Position numbers and translations under genes: made by a program. 64,000 bases of DNA from Legionella brunensis (lineage in GTDB: Bacteria > Pseudomonadota > Gammaproteobacteria > Legionellales > Legionellaceae): positions 26,347-90,346 of the forward strand of contig NZ_LNXV01000009.1 in assembly GCF_001467025.1 (NCBI RefSeq), in the 5' to 3' direction. The notes under the pieces were generated by a model. That model did not search any database, was not told where the DNA came from, and worked only from the letters and a program-made list of their open reading frames with translations. Below are positions 18,889-27,673 of the stretch, in pieces. The first letter of the stretch is position 1, and each line of letters starts with the position of its first letter.

Positions 18889-19947
18889 CTATTGTATACC
18901 GCTATACTTTGGTGCTTCAGGTGCTGCTTCCTCAGTCAAGTCTCCTTTTGCTAATTGATCGCGCATTTCTTTAAGTTCTGTTATGACTTTGGGTTCCGTA
19001 TTGTAGAAACGCTCTTTGTTACTAGTGCCAAGACTAATAAATGCATTAGCAATCGATTTTAAACAGCTCTTGAATGCAGCCCATACAGTGGGTTCCTGAG
19101 CAAGGGCACTCTTTTGTGCATTATCAACTAATTTACTGAATTCATTTTTAAACTTAATCTGGTTATCATTATTCAGAGGATCATTGCTTAGATAATCGTT
19201 AGCTAACCCTTTAAGTGCCCCTAATAACTCTTCAGCAGCTTTATGTATATCGCGTTTTCTGCTGGAACCTTTATCTTGCTGAGCTTGAGTTGCGAGTTCA
19301 TCGACAGTTGCTGAAAATGAAGCTACAGCATCCAACATTTTGTCCGCGGCGATAGCTATTTTCTTGCCCTTTTCTTCTGCTTGACGTTGCTTTTTTTCCT
19401 CCTCGGCGGTTTCCTTTTTAGCCTCTTTCTTCTTCTCTCCTACAGTCTCTTTCTTCTCTCCTACAGTCTCTTTCTTCTCTTCTGCAGTTTCTTTCTTCTC
19501 TTCTGCAGTTTCTTTCTTCTCTTCTACAGTTTCTTTCTTCTCTTCTACAGCTTTTTTTTGTTCTTCTTCAATTTTACGTTGTTTTTCTTGCTCTTCTGCA
19601 TGACGTTTTTTCTCCTCTTCCTGACGTTGTTTCTCTTCTAGTTTTTTACGCTGGACTTCTTCCTGTTTTGCTTTTTGCTGCTGCTCTTCTTTAAAGCGGG
19701 TTTCTAGCTCTTGTAGTTGCTCGAATGCTGGCCGTAATTTATCATCTTTTAATGCTTTCATGGTCGTATAATCTTTATGACTTACCCCTGGGAGCTGACC
19801 AACTTTATTATGATAAGCCATCTGTGCTTCTTGTAATACTTGAATAGCTTCAGCAAACTGTCCTGTGTTTTTCAGCATTACAGCCTCGCTTCTTTTTGAA
19901 GCCATAGTCTTCTCAAGTTCTTGCAACTCTTTTAATGTGGTGGTCAT
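18889..19947 (-). CDS. Charged coiled-coil protein with EKKET heptad repeats, candidate effector
   Basis: A 352-residue protein. Residues 1-75 look like a short helical hairpin (TPR/MIT-like, unproven). Residues 75-195 are an extremely charged coiled coil containing six 7-residue units of the form (T/A)(V/A)(E/G)EKKE. Residues 195-340 are a helical domain. The tail DLTEEAAPEAPKYSGIQ has an acidic cluster like the Dot/Icm E-block. The ATG at 19947 is preceded by AGGAAAA. No signal peptide. Function unknown; the repeats make the length likely to vary between strains. Confidence 0.6.
   Translation of the reverse strand: MTTTLKELQELEKTMASKRSEAVMLKNTGQFAEAIQVLQEAQMAYHNKVGQLPGVSHKDYTTMKALKDDKLRPAFEQLQELETRFKEEQQQKAKQEEVQRKKLEEKQRQEEEKKRHAEEQEKQRKIEEEQKKAVEEKKETVEEKKETAEEKKETAEEKKETVGEKKETVGEKKKEAKKETAEEEKKQRQAEEKGKKIAIAADKMLDAVASFSATVDELATQAQQDKGSSRKRDIHKAAEELLGALKGLANDYLSNDPLNNDNQIKFKNEFSKLVDNAQKSALAQEPTVWAAFKSCLKSIANAFISLGTSNKERFYNTEPKVITELKEMRDQLAKGDLTEEAAPEAPKYSGIQ
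19426..19548 (-). repeat. 21-bp tandem repeats in coding sequence
   Basis: About six imperfect copies of a 21-bp unit encode the EKKET heptads (residues 134-174 of the 18889-19947 gene). Changes by whole units would keep the reading frame. Confidence 0.85.
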
Positions 19948-20203
19948 GATGTTTTCCTATAAGATTATCTTGCTTTTAGTTTAGTCCTTTTAGCTTAAGG
20001 AAAACTGAACAAAGTAAAATTTTGTAGCATGATGAATAAAAAACATCCTTTTTTATTCAAGTTATTAATTAATAAATAAAATATTTTATACGTTCTGAAC
20101 AACAAGATGCTGTTACCATTCGCTTTTCCTGTTTTAAGCCTTTGTAGACATAAAATCATGGCCATGAATCATAAAAAAACGAAATTTCTCACATGCTGTT
20201 TGG

Positions 20204-21985
20204 CTAGTTTGGGGATGGAGTAGGGGTTGTACCAAGAGTGGCGATGATTTGCATAATACCGAGATCGCCAGTTACCTTTCTACCTACCGTTAAGTGAATG
20301 TTGACTAATTGGGTGATTTTTTCTTTGCTATTTTGGTAAACGACCTTTAAGGGTAAGTTGATTTGCCATTGGTTGTCTGTGGCCTCGAGCAGTTTGGGTT
20401 GTCCCTCTAACTGGCTGCTCATTGTTAGTTTTTGAGTTTTAATTGCCTCGATGTTACCAGATCTATCCAAGGCAGCTTTAAATTCAAGCCAACCACTGTC
20501 TGTATAACAAGACTGTAACTGTTGCAGCTGGTTATCAATGGATTCACAGTTGAAGCTAAAGGATTGAAGAGCAGCCTGTTTTGTCCAATTTAAAACAAGC
20601 GTTTGATCAATAATTTTAGTTTCCGCAGGAATTCTGTAGTTACAATTGATAATTTCTGTTTGTTTTTGTTGCTCAGAGGTCAGGTATGGATTAACTTGAG
20701 CACTTGGAGGTTCTAGGGGTGCTTGTTCAGGTTGTTTTGTTTGTGTAGCTAATTGTTGATTGACGTCATTAGAAGCAACTTCTGTAAATGACGATGAGGC
20801 GGTTGTCGGTGAGAGTGAAGCAATACGTGGTGTAGCCATCTTTTCTAAATCATTGCTGATTTTCCAATCTACTGTGAAATTAATATTAAGCAGTTGAGTC
20901 ACTTGGTTTTGGGCATTTTGATAAGAAACGCTTACAGGTAAAGTAATTTTCCCTCGATTATCATTATCTTGCCTATCATTCGCATCGCTCATGAGGGCCT
21001 GGAGCTTATTGACCGCAATGTTGTTTGATTTTTGTATGGTAGTCTGAATTTTTGCTAATTCTTGTTCTGTATACCATGCATTAAATTTTTCTACAGGGAT
21101 ATTCAGCATTGCAAAATCCGGATGCTGATTGGCAATCTTGTCTAACCAATTTAAAGTAAAAGCTTGCGCTAATTGTGTGTGTTTAAAGCTAGTTGCATTA
21201 GGTGGTTGCATTTTTTGAGTTAAAGCTGCTTGTTGCTTAGTGGGGCCTATGTCTACACTGCGGGAAGATAGCCTTGTGGATAATAATGATACCCAAAACG
21301 GTTGGACAATTTTATGTGCCGCATCACCTGCATCTATAGTTTTTTGTGCCAGAACGGAATAAATATTTTGAGCCATCTCCTCTATCGCTTTAAATTTTAG
21401 AGATAAAGGGGGAGTACGCGGTGTGGCAATCATTTGCATAATGGCCAGATCGCCTGTTATTTTCCGACCGACAGTTAAATAAATACTAAGAAAATGAACA
21501 ACTCTTTCTTGATTGTTTTGATAAACCACTTTTAAGGGTAGAGTAATCTTCCATTGATCATCCAGGGTCTCAATGAGTTGTGCTGGTCCATCTGCTTGGC
21601 TGCTCACTGCCAGATTCTGAGTTTTAATGACTTCAATATTCCTTGATTTAAGCAATGCTGATTTAAATTGAGCCCAACCGTTTTCAGTATAACAGGCTTG
21701 TAATTGCTGTAATTGAGCATCGATAGAGGCTGAATGAAAATTGAAAGATTGAAGTGCGGCTTGTTCGGCCCAACTTAAAACAAGTGTTTGACTAACTGTG
21801 GTTTCCGCAGAAATTTTATAGTCACAATTAATGGGATTTGTTCGATTTTGAGGTTGAGATGGTAAATGCTGGGGAATTTGAGTATCTGATGAGACCTCGA
21901 GTGTAGAAATCGCTGGAGCTTGGAAAGCCTGCCCTTGAGTCCAGATTAAATGAAGTATTGCGCCATAGACTATATTTTTTTTCAT
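20204..21985 (-). CDS. Protein with three tandem IcmL/DotI-like periplasmic domains
   Basis: A 593-residue exported protein with a signal peptide (MKKNIVYGAILHLIWTQGQA). It contains three copies of a domain of about 140 residues (about 50-195, 270-395 and 445-590). Each carries the pattern L.W...AA..F, then Y(T)..GW..F..AL..S.NIE..K...L, then W.I.LPLKV.YQN. This matches the C-terminal domain of DotI/IcmL, core components of the Dot/Icm type IVB secretion system. Domains 1 and 3 are close copies; domain 2 is diverged. Unlike real IcmL it lacks an N-terminal inner-membrane anchor. The start at 21985 is chosen for its AGGGA site over an ATG at 22006. Confidence 0.7.
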   Translation of the reverse strand: MKKNIVYGAILHLIWTQGQAFQAPAISTLEVSSDTQIPQHLPSQPQNRTNPINCDYKISAETTVSQTLVLSWAEQAALQSFNFHSASIDAQLQQLQACYTENGWAQFKSALLKSRNIEVIKTQNLAVSSQADGPAQLIETLDDQWKITLPLKVVYQNNQERVVHFLSIYLTVGRKITGDLAIMQMIATPRTPPLSLKFKAIEEMAQNIYSVLAQKTIDAGDAAHKIVQPFWVSLLSTRLSSRSVDIGPTKQQAALTQKMQPPNATSFKHTQLAQAFTLNWLDKIANQHPDFAMLNIPVEKFNAWYTEQELAKIQTTIQKSNNIAVNKLQALMSDANDRQDNDNRGKITLPVSVSYQNAQNQVTQLLNINFTVDWKISNDLEKMATPRIASLSPTTASSSFTEVASNDVNQQLATQTKQPEQAPLEPPSAQVNPYLTSEQQKQTEIINCNYRIPAETKIIDQTLVLNWTKQAALQSFSFNCESIDNQLQQLQSCYTDSGWLEFKAALDRSGNIEAIKTQKLTMSSQLEGQPKLLEATDNQWQINLPLKVVYQNSKEKITQLVNIHLTVGRKVTGDLGIMQIIATLGTTPTPSPN

Positions 21986-22156
21986 GATGAAGTCCCTAAT
22001 CAGCATATAACAATTTTGTGATAATAATGATTGTTAGTCCAGAGGTTTAGGTAATGTTCTATTACTAAAGATAGTATCAAAAATGAGTAAAAATTCAGAG
22101 CGTTATAAATAGTAGCTTGCTTACTTTCTCTATCTATGTGGAGTCTTAAGGGAAAG

Positions 22157-22900
22157 TTATTGAGAGAAGCCAACTAGTATTTTTTTAAGACGTTGTGCGT
22201 CGTGAGGTGCACGACATTTTTCATCATTATCGAAATAAAAATAGACAGCTTTTCCATTTTCTTGCCAATTAATAATTTTCTGAGCGTATTCTGCTAATTT
22301 ATAGTCTTCGTAGGATCCTTGATAGCCTTCCTTATTTGGACCATGCATGCGAATGTAGATGAATTGACCGGTTACCACTTTAGGGGATTGATAAGTTTTA
22401 TAATCATGAAAACAAAGTGTCATCTGATGGGTATTTAATAACTCGTAAAGTTCTTCACAAAACCAACTTTTGTGGCGGAATTCAAATGTATAAAGGTATT
22501 TTTGGGGTAAATTCTCAATAAAACTTCTTAAACATCCAATATCTAAAGGCCAATACGGAGGAAATTGAAATAAAATAGGTCCTAATTTTTCCTCAAAATG
22601 ACTGAAAGATGTTAATAGCCGTTTCACACTTTCTGTCACATCATGTAATTTTTTTGTATGGGTGATATAGCGATTTGCTTTACAGGAGAAAATAAAATTT
22701 GCAGGAGTCAGTTCTAACCAGGTTTTTATATTTTTTTCTTTCGGTATTTGATAAAAACTATTATTAAGCTCTACGGTATCAAAGGTTGCAGCGTAGTAAG
22801 GTAATATGCAGTGAGCTTTTATTTTTTCCGGATAAAATTGACCAATCCACCCAGTATAGCTCCACCCGGAAGTTCCTATCCGACAATTGCTTCGCTGCAT
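22157..22900 (-). CDS. DUF72 domain protein
   Basis: A 247-residue protein of the DUF72 family, a TIM-barrel-like group of unknown biochemical role. Diagnostic stretches are RIGTSGWSYTGW near the N-terminus, TVELNNSFYQIP and YIRMHGP with a following YFYFDND. Length is normal for the family. Cytosolic, monocistronic. Confidence 0.9.
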   Translation of the reverse strand: MQRSNCRIGTSGWSYTGWIGQFYPEKIKAHCILPYYAATFDTVELNNSFYQIPKEKNIKTWLELTPANFIFSCKANRYITHTKKLHDVTESVKRLLTSFSHFEEKLGPILFQFPPYWPLDIGCLRSFIENLPQKYLYTFEFRHKSWFCEELYELLNTHQMTLCFHDYKTYQSPKVVTGQFIYIRMHGPNKEGYQGSYEDYKLAEYAQKIINWQENGKAVYFYFDNDEKCRAPHDAQRLKKILVGFSQ

Positions 22901-23062
22901 AAGATAACCATTATAGTATCCCTATTTTTAATATAGACAACTTGATTTGATTCAGACGCATCTTCGTTTTGCAGAATATTCTTAATAAAAATTACATTGA
23001 CTTAATATTTCTATAAGACTGGAACGTTAAAATAGCGCCCGAGTTGCGCTTGGAAATTTGAG

Positions 23063-24769
23063 ATGAAGAAAAGAAAGGGTCGCGGTTCTCAAAAAAATCC
23101 GGTAGGTACCAATCAGTCAGCAATGCCAACCAAGAAAACTGAAGCTGCTACAAATAATTCATTAAATCCTCCCGTGATTCCCCAACATGTTAAAGTCGCT
23201 AAAAAAATACATGAATTAGGTTATATTTATGCATTATATGGACTATTAGATGCAGAAGTAGTTGCTTATGGTAGCATCAGATATTTTTTTGATGTTCTCT
23301 TTGTCAATCAATCTTCTGGAAAATTAATTCATGATTGGCTACAGACTCCCTCAGGTTTGGCAATTGCGCTCGTAGAGTCCATCGCTTTTGCTAGCTTTTC
23401 AATGATTGCTAATACAAGTGACAATAAGGCGACTGGTGCATTCAAACAAGCTGCTGCGTCGTTTTGGCCTTATTGCCGTAATGCCGTTAGAGAGTTGAAG
23501 AAAACGAGTAGGGGGGTTGGTAATACATTAAAAATAGCCACTTTCTTTAAAGAGGTAAGCCTTGATTCGATGGTGATGCCACTTGGTCTGACTTTTGGAG
23601 CTGCATCTGTGTTAAACCGTGTGTGGTTTCAACGTATGGACAATCGACGAAGAGAGATGAAAGAGGGACTTAAGACACTTTATGAAGAAATCTCTGAACT
23701 TAAATTTGATTCCTCAATGCGCAGTAAACTTCAACAAGACCGAATTAATCTCCAAGGATATTACGAAAAAATACAATATCAATCTCAAACTGAGCAAAAA
23801 TTTGCATATTTATCCGCCGCTTATACTGGGTTGATGGAGGGACTAGCTTTCTATGTGGGGATATTGACGTTTATTTCATTTACTTCTCCTGCGTTTATTC
23901 CCATGGCTACTTGCTGTATCGCCTTTGCGATAATATCTATTGCTACTCGTATTTATGAAGAGTATGAATATCAACGAAAATTTACAGTTGACAGTTTAAT
24001 TATTAAGTTGCGCTTAAAACAAAAAGATATAGAAGCTTTAAATGCCTTAACAGCAGGTCAAATTGTGGGTGATAGTAATGAACAATATGAACGCATCTTT
24101 AAAGAGATTATTGAAATTAGTAATGCATTAGATGCAAAAGCTGTCTCTACTTTAAATAAGGTTCTTAAGAGTATGAAAGAAGGATTAAAGATTTATGCTT
24201 TCATCAACAAAATGATTTTTGGTGCAACGGTATTCCTCACTACGCTGCCAGCTTATTTGATAATCGGTAGTGTAGTAACTGGTGTCTTAATTCTATTAGG
24301 TATGACGCTTAAAGCGATCATTAAACAGCACTGCCTGCTAAAGAAAGAGGCTAATGGCCAATTACTCTTTACAGACGAGGGACAGCTTGCAGCGAGCCAG
24401 TTGGTAGAAAAGTTAATTCAGACTCATACTGCCGTTAGTACAACAAAGCCTTCTTCATTCCGTGCCTGGTTTGAAGTGACATGGAATTTTTTCTCAGGAT
24501 TAGATAAGGGGCGAAAAAGCATGGGTTATCTACTTATGCTAACTTTTGCCGAGCTCAGTTTGCACGAAAATTACCAGGATTCTCCCCTCATGATAAAGCT
24601 CTCTGTAGGGCTTGGAATATTAAGTTCTCTTATTTTTTCTTTGCGAGTTTATGCGTTCAATTTTGGTGCAAACTTGCAAAAAGAACCGATACAATTGAAT
24701 AAACATTCAAATGAGTATCAATTTGAAGAAATTCCCACGGGGAACGTGCCCCCACAAATCATCGTCTGA
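23063..24769 (+). CDS. Multi-span membrane protein of unknown function
   Basis: A 568-residue protein with a basic N-terminal tail (MKKRKGRGSQKNP), several hydrophobic segments (about 70-120, 165-190, 255-310, 385-425, 490-530) and helical charged stretches between them. No family recognised. An exact CTTAATATT (PmrA half-site wording) begins at 23001 and another CTTAAT at 22981, 20 bp apart, so regulation by PmrA is possible but weak. The arrangement of membrane hairpins and coiled helices resembles the unknown proteins at 60061 and 62603. Confidence 0.5.
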   Translation: MKKRKGRGSQKNPVGTNQSAMPTKKTEAATNNSLNPPVIPQHVKVAKKIHELGYIYALYGLLDAEVVAYGSIRYFFDVLFVNQSSGKLIHDWLQTPSGLAIALVESIAFASFSMIANTSDNKATGAFKQAAASFWPYCRNAVRELKKTSRGVGNTLKIATFFKEVSLDSMVMPLGLTFGAASVLNRVWFQRMDNRRREMKEGLKTLYEEISELKFDSSMRSKLQQDRINLQGYYEKIQYQSQTEQKFAYLSAAYTGLMEGLAFYVGILTFISFTSPAFIPMATCCIAFAIISIATRIYEEYEYQRKFTVDSLIIKLRLKQKDIEALNALTAGQIVGDSNEQYERIFKEIIEISNALDAKAVSTLNKVLKSMKEGLKIYAFINKMIFGATVFLTTLPAYLIIGSVVTGVLILLGMTLKAIIKQHCLLKKEANGQLLFTDEGQLAASQLVEKLIQTHTAVSTTKPSSFRAWFEVTWNFFSGLDKGRKSMGYLLMLTFAELSLHENYQDSPLMIKLSVGLGILSSLIFSLRVYAFNFGANLQKEPIQLNKHSNEYQFEEIPTGNVPPQIIV

Positions 24770-24843
24770 AATTGCTAAAACTATTCTATTGTCTTGTGCT
24801 GTTATATTTTTTGTTGCTAGCATTATTTTAAGCAAGAATAAGA

Positions 24844-25173
24844 GTGACTTTGGCAATTTTTTCAAAGGGTAATAAGGACGCATTAAAGGATGGTGGGCAA
24901 TATTTTGGTGTGCCTTTACAAAATTATTTCGGTTGGTTCTTTGTCGTTTACATTATCTATCAAATTTTTGCGGCCTACATTGCCAAATGGGATGTAGTGG
25001 ATAAAAGTAAACAAGCTATTTTTGCATCCAAAAATTTTTAGAGAGAAGCCGTTGCTATTTATGGCATACAAGGCTTAACGCAATTGGTTGACCCTTTTGG
25101 TGCTTCAGTTCGTCCAGAAATCTATGGTTCGATGGCTTTAGTCACTGTATTTACAATGATGTTCATAGTTTGA
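24844..25173 (+). pseudogene. Relic of a carotenoid-biosynthesis (CruF/DUF422-like) gene
   Basis: The frame reads ...GGQYFGVPLQNYFGWFFVVY..., a stretch typical of the C-terminal half of DUF422/CruF membrane proteins. It hits an in-frame TAG at 25039, then continues with GLTQLVDPFG...GSMALVTVFTMMFI to a stop at 25171. No N-terminal half is found upstream. This is a truncated, interrupted remnant; carotenoid function is inferred from the family. Confidence 0.55.
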
Positions 25174-25233
25174 TTGGGATTAATTAAAATTAACCAATCA
25201 TATAGCGATTGTTGAGTAATATCGGCAAGTACA

Positions 25234-25271
25234 ATGGAACTTCTTTGAATAAGTTTGTAAAGAAGTTCCAT
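25234..25271. other. Perfect 13-bp inverted repeat (hairpin)
   Basis: ATGGAACTTCTTT (25234-25246) and AAAGAAGTTCCAT (25259-25271) flank a 12-base loop. It lies between the CruF relic and the 3' end of the minus-strand gene at 25287. No T-tract follows on either strand, so it may be a terminator of that gene or a remnant of a mobile element end. Confidence 0.55.
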
Positions 25272-25286
25272 GATTGATTACAGTAC

Positions 25287-26204
25287 TTACAACATATTAT
25301 TAGTGTAATAGCTCTCGACTTCTGGTCCTTTTCCAACCTCATATTTGTCACCTGGTGTTTTTCCTGTGATGCCTTTATATAAGTCATCGCTAACACATCC
25401 TGCTCGATGTAATGACTCAATTGACAATGGCTGGCCTTTACTCAAAGAAGTGGGTAATGTAATGCCAAGGTTTTCTGTGGAGAAATCCTGCAAATTTTGT
25501 GCAAGAGAGCTACCAGTTTGTTTGGTGAAGACTCCCGTTAAGCCACTGCGAAGAATGCTACGGTATTCTTCTAACATAGCATCGATAGCCCTTTCGACTT
25601 TTCGCTCTGGTGAGAGGTTGCTGTTTTCAATATTATTTAATTTCTCAAGTAGTCTCTCTCCTTCCTCTCTTTTAGTGCCTGAAGTATTAATGGCTTGAGT
25701 TAGTTTTTCTTTAACATCCTGCCATTCGGGTATAGGGACAGAATTGTGAAGAATTCCTTGGACATTTTGCAGATTACGAAGCTCTGTCATTTTATTCTTA
25801 TAGATATCACTGTTGTGCACTGCTCCTAATTTTTTTGAATACGTTTCATAGTCTTGTTGATAATCACGAAGTTTTTGTTGGTATTCACGCAATTCACGTT
25901 GATACTGCTCGTTGGGTTTATCTACTTCTCGATATTTATCTTCTTCAGGGCGGTTATCATCAACCCATGAAGAGGAAAGCCCTCCCTCAAACTCGACCCA
26001 CTCGCGAGTTGTGCGTGAAGGCTCCTCTGGTCGCGGCGGTTCTGGGGGTAACATATGATGTAAGTCTCGCACAAGACTTGAGATATTGATCTGTAAATTT
26101 TGTTGTAGGGTAATAATATTACCAGGAACATTATCCATGTTAACGTGGTTTAGGGTAAGTAAGTCATTCAAACTAATAACGGTACCACCGACTAAAATTT
26201 TCAT
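25287..26204 (-). CDS. Soluble unknown protein with central coiled coil
   Basis: A 305-residue protein starting MKILVGGTVISLNDLL. The start at 26204 has GGAGAG 8 bp upstream; an upstream frame extension to 26261 has none. Residues about 65-110 are proline/glutamate-rich, about 100-150 a tyrosine/glutamine-rich coiled coil (YQRELREYQQKLRDYQQDYE), and the rest is helical. No signal peptide or family is recognised. Possible effector, without specific evidence. Confidence 0.5.
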   Translation of the reverse strand: MKILVGGTVISLNDLLTLNHVNMDNVPGNIITLQQNLQINISSLVRDLHHMLPPEPPRPEEPSRTTREWVEFEGGLSSSWVDDNRPEEDKYREVDKPNEQYQRELREYQQKLRDYQQDYETYSKKLGAVHNSDIYKNKMTELRNLQNVQGILHNSVPIPEWQDVKEKLTQAINTSGTKREEGERLLEKLNNIENSNLSPERKVERAIDAMLEEYRSILRSGLTGVFTKQTGSSLAQNLQDFSTENLGITLPTSLSKGQPLSIESLHRAGCVSDDLYKGITGKTPGDKYEVGKGPEVESYYTNNML

Positions 26205-26281
26205 TTCGAAACTCTCCGTGTCAAGCTGTATATAAAGTATAGGCGTGAATGGGTGATTCATGGAGGCGTACGATTTGTGGA

Positions 26282-26304
26282 CCCCGCGGGTCGATGCCGC
26301 GGGG
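26282..26304. other. GC-rich perfect hairpin
   Basis: CCCCGCGG (26282-26289) and CCGCGGGG (26297-26304) form a perfect 8-bp GC-only stem with a 7-base loop in otherwise AT-rich DNA. It sits between the barrel gene end (26346) and the start of the next minus-strand gene (26204). It could end transcription from the barrel gene; no T-tract is present. Confidence 0.5.
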
Positions 26305-26345
26305 CTTCGTATGAATAACGGGCTGTTTGATATCGGTAGGAAGGG

Positions 26346-27062
26346 TTATTTCACATAGACTTCTTGAGGTTGATCGAAATTGTAAATTAGGCCAAATCCT
26401 ACTTGTGCCGTATTAGGTTTAATTCTGGTATCTTTCAAAACCATGCCAAAAGGTTCGAATACGCTGCTAGTCACGCTTTTATAATTAATTTGGCTATAGT
26501 CCATCATGAGAGTCCATTTGGGTGTAAAAGCATGTCTAATCCCTAAACCATAACGAATGCCGCTACGATTTTTTGTCATGCTGCGTATGGTTGGATCAGA
26601 TTCAGAAATTTTTAACCGCCCATTAGCATATCCAATGCGACCATAAAAAAGAGTGTCGTTTGAAAGGAAATAGCCAGGTAATAGGCTGACGCCCGCACTG
26701 TGTTTAATAGTGAAATAAGTTTTCGAAAAATTCTGATGGATATATTCGTCATTAGTCAGCTGATATTTAACAGAGCTTAGGTTTCCATTTATTTCACCTG
26801 CCAAATAATATTGATTATGAGTCCAGCCATAACCTCCGAAAATAGACCCAAAAACACCAACTCCAGAAAAGTGATTTTTATCGACAACACTGAATATCCC
26901 TTGTCGATCATCTGAGCCTGAGGTTCCTGTGCGAACGACAAAAGCTTTTTGGCTAAAATGCGCACCTTCTGGGCCCACGCTTGCGCCCGCGTAAAAACCA
27001 GAAAAACAGGGGGGAGTTAGCAAAAAAGAAGTAATGCCAACTAGAAGTCCTTTCCTTAACAT
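26346..27062 (-). CDS. Outer-membrane beta-barrel protein (OmpA/Opa-like porin fold)
   Basis: A 238-residue exported protein. The signal peptide ends near CFSGFYAGASVG, the classic start of an eight-stranded OMP barrel. Alternating hydrophobic strands follow (LPGYFLSNDTLFYGRIGYA, GIRYGLGIRHAFTPKWTLMMDYSQINY). It ends close to VGFGLIYNF. The start at 27062 is preceded by AAGGACC; a TTG at 27077 is less likely. Probably a small surface or structural porin. Confidence 0.8.
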   Translation of the reverse strand: MLRKGLLVGITSFLLTPPCFSGFYAGASVGPEGAHFSQKAFVVRTGTSGSDDRQGIFSVVDKNHFSGVGVFGSIFGGYGWTHNQYYLAGEINGNLSSVKYQLTNDEYIHQNFSKTYFTIKHSAGVSLLPGYFLSNDTLFYGRIGYANGRLKISESDPTIRSMTKNRSGIRYGLGIRHAFTPKWTLMMDYSQINYKSVTSSVFEPFGMVLKDTRIKPNTAQVGFGLIYNFDQPQEVYVK

Positions 27063-27171
27063 ATTGGTCCTTAACAAATTTTTAGATTGTTGATTGTATT
27101 GAAGAGAAGGGGGTAGATCAATTCTTTTGCGATTAGTTATCCAAGGATTTAAGGTGGTTTTCTACCAGTTT

Positions 27172-27606
27172 CTAATTTCTTAATGGTGCATTCATTGTTG
27201 GAGTGTTGGTTTTCTCCAAAATTAACTCGGTTATTTCTGCGCTAAGCATATTTCGCAATACTTCTTTCTTCTCAAAGTTCAGAAAATTACTGCCAGCGAG
27301 AAGATGTTGATAAATCTCATGCTCGTCGCTAAACGTGCAGGTGCATAGTCCATTAATTTCCTGTAGTTTTTGACATATAGATAGCAAAGTCGGATTGTTC
27401 TCTTCAAGCGGTAAAAGATCATGAAACTCCTTTTCGAGAGCTTCTCTTGATGCATAGGTTGCTAGTAACAATAATGTATCAAAGACTTCGCGGCGATTGG
27501 TTTTTTCAACAGGGTCTTTTGTTTGTTCAAACAAATGATTGATCTCATTGATAAAGTCCTCATAGTTTTTCCTATACACAGCAATTTTTTCTTTAATTTT
27601 CTTCAT
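27172..27606 (-). CDS. Small helical unknown protein
   Basis: A 144-residue soluble protein (start MKKIKEKIAVYRKNYEDFIN, AGGAG 7 bp upstream). It contains a CTC motif (NGLCTCTFSDE) and otherwise looks helical. It lies 67 bp downstream of the giant ART/zeta-like gene on the same strand and could be co-expressed with it, for example as a chaperone or cognate factor; that role is speculation. No family recognised. Confidence 0.5.
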   Translation of the reverse strand: MKKIKEKIAVYRKNYEDFINEINHLFEQTKDPVEKTNRREVFDTLLLLATYASREALEKEFHDLLPLEENNPTLLSICQKLQEINGLCTCTFSDEHEIYQHLLAGSNFLNFEKKEVLRNMLSAEITELILEKTNTPTMNAPLRN

Positions 27607-27673
27607 AGCCTTACTCCTAGTAATGAGGTGATGCTTAAGAACAGGCAACCACCAGGATACCAATTTAGAGAAA

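Noticed and set aside
19381..19641. Antisense frame rich in Phe, Leu and Ser
   Set aside because: It mirrors the EKK-rich repeats of the real gene on the other strand.
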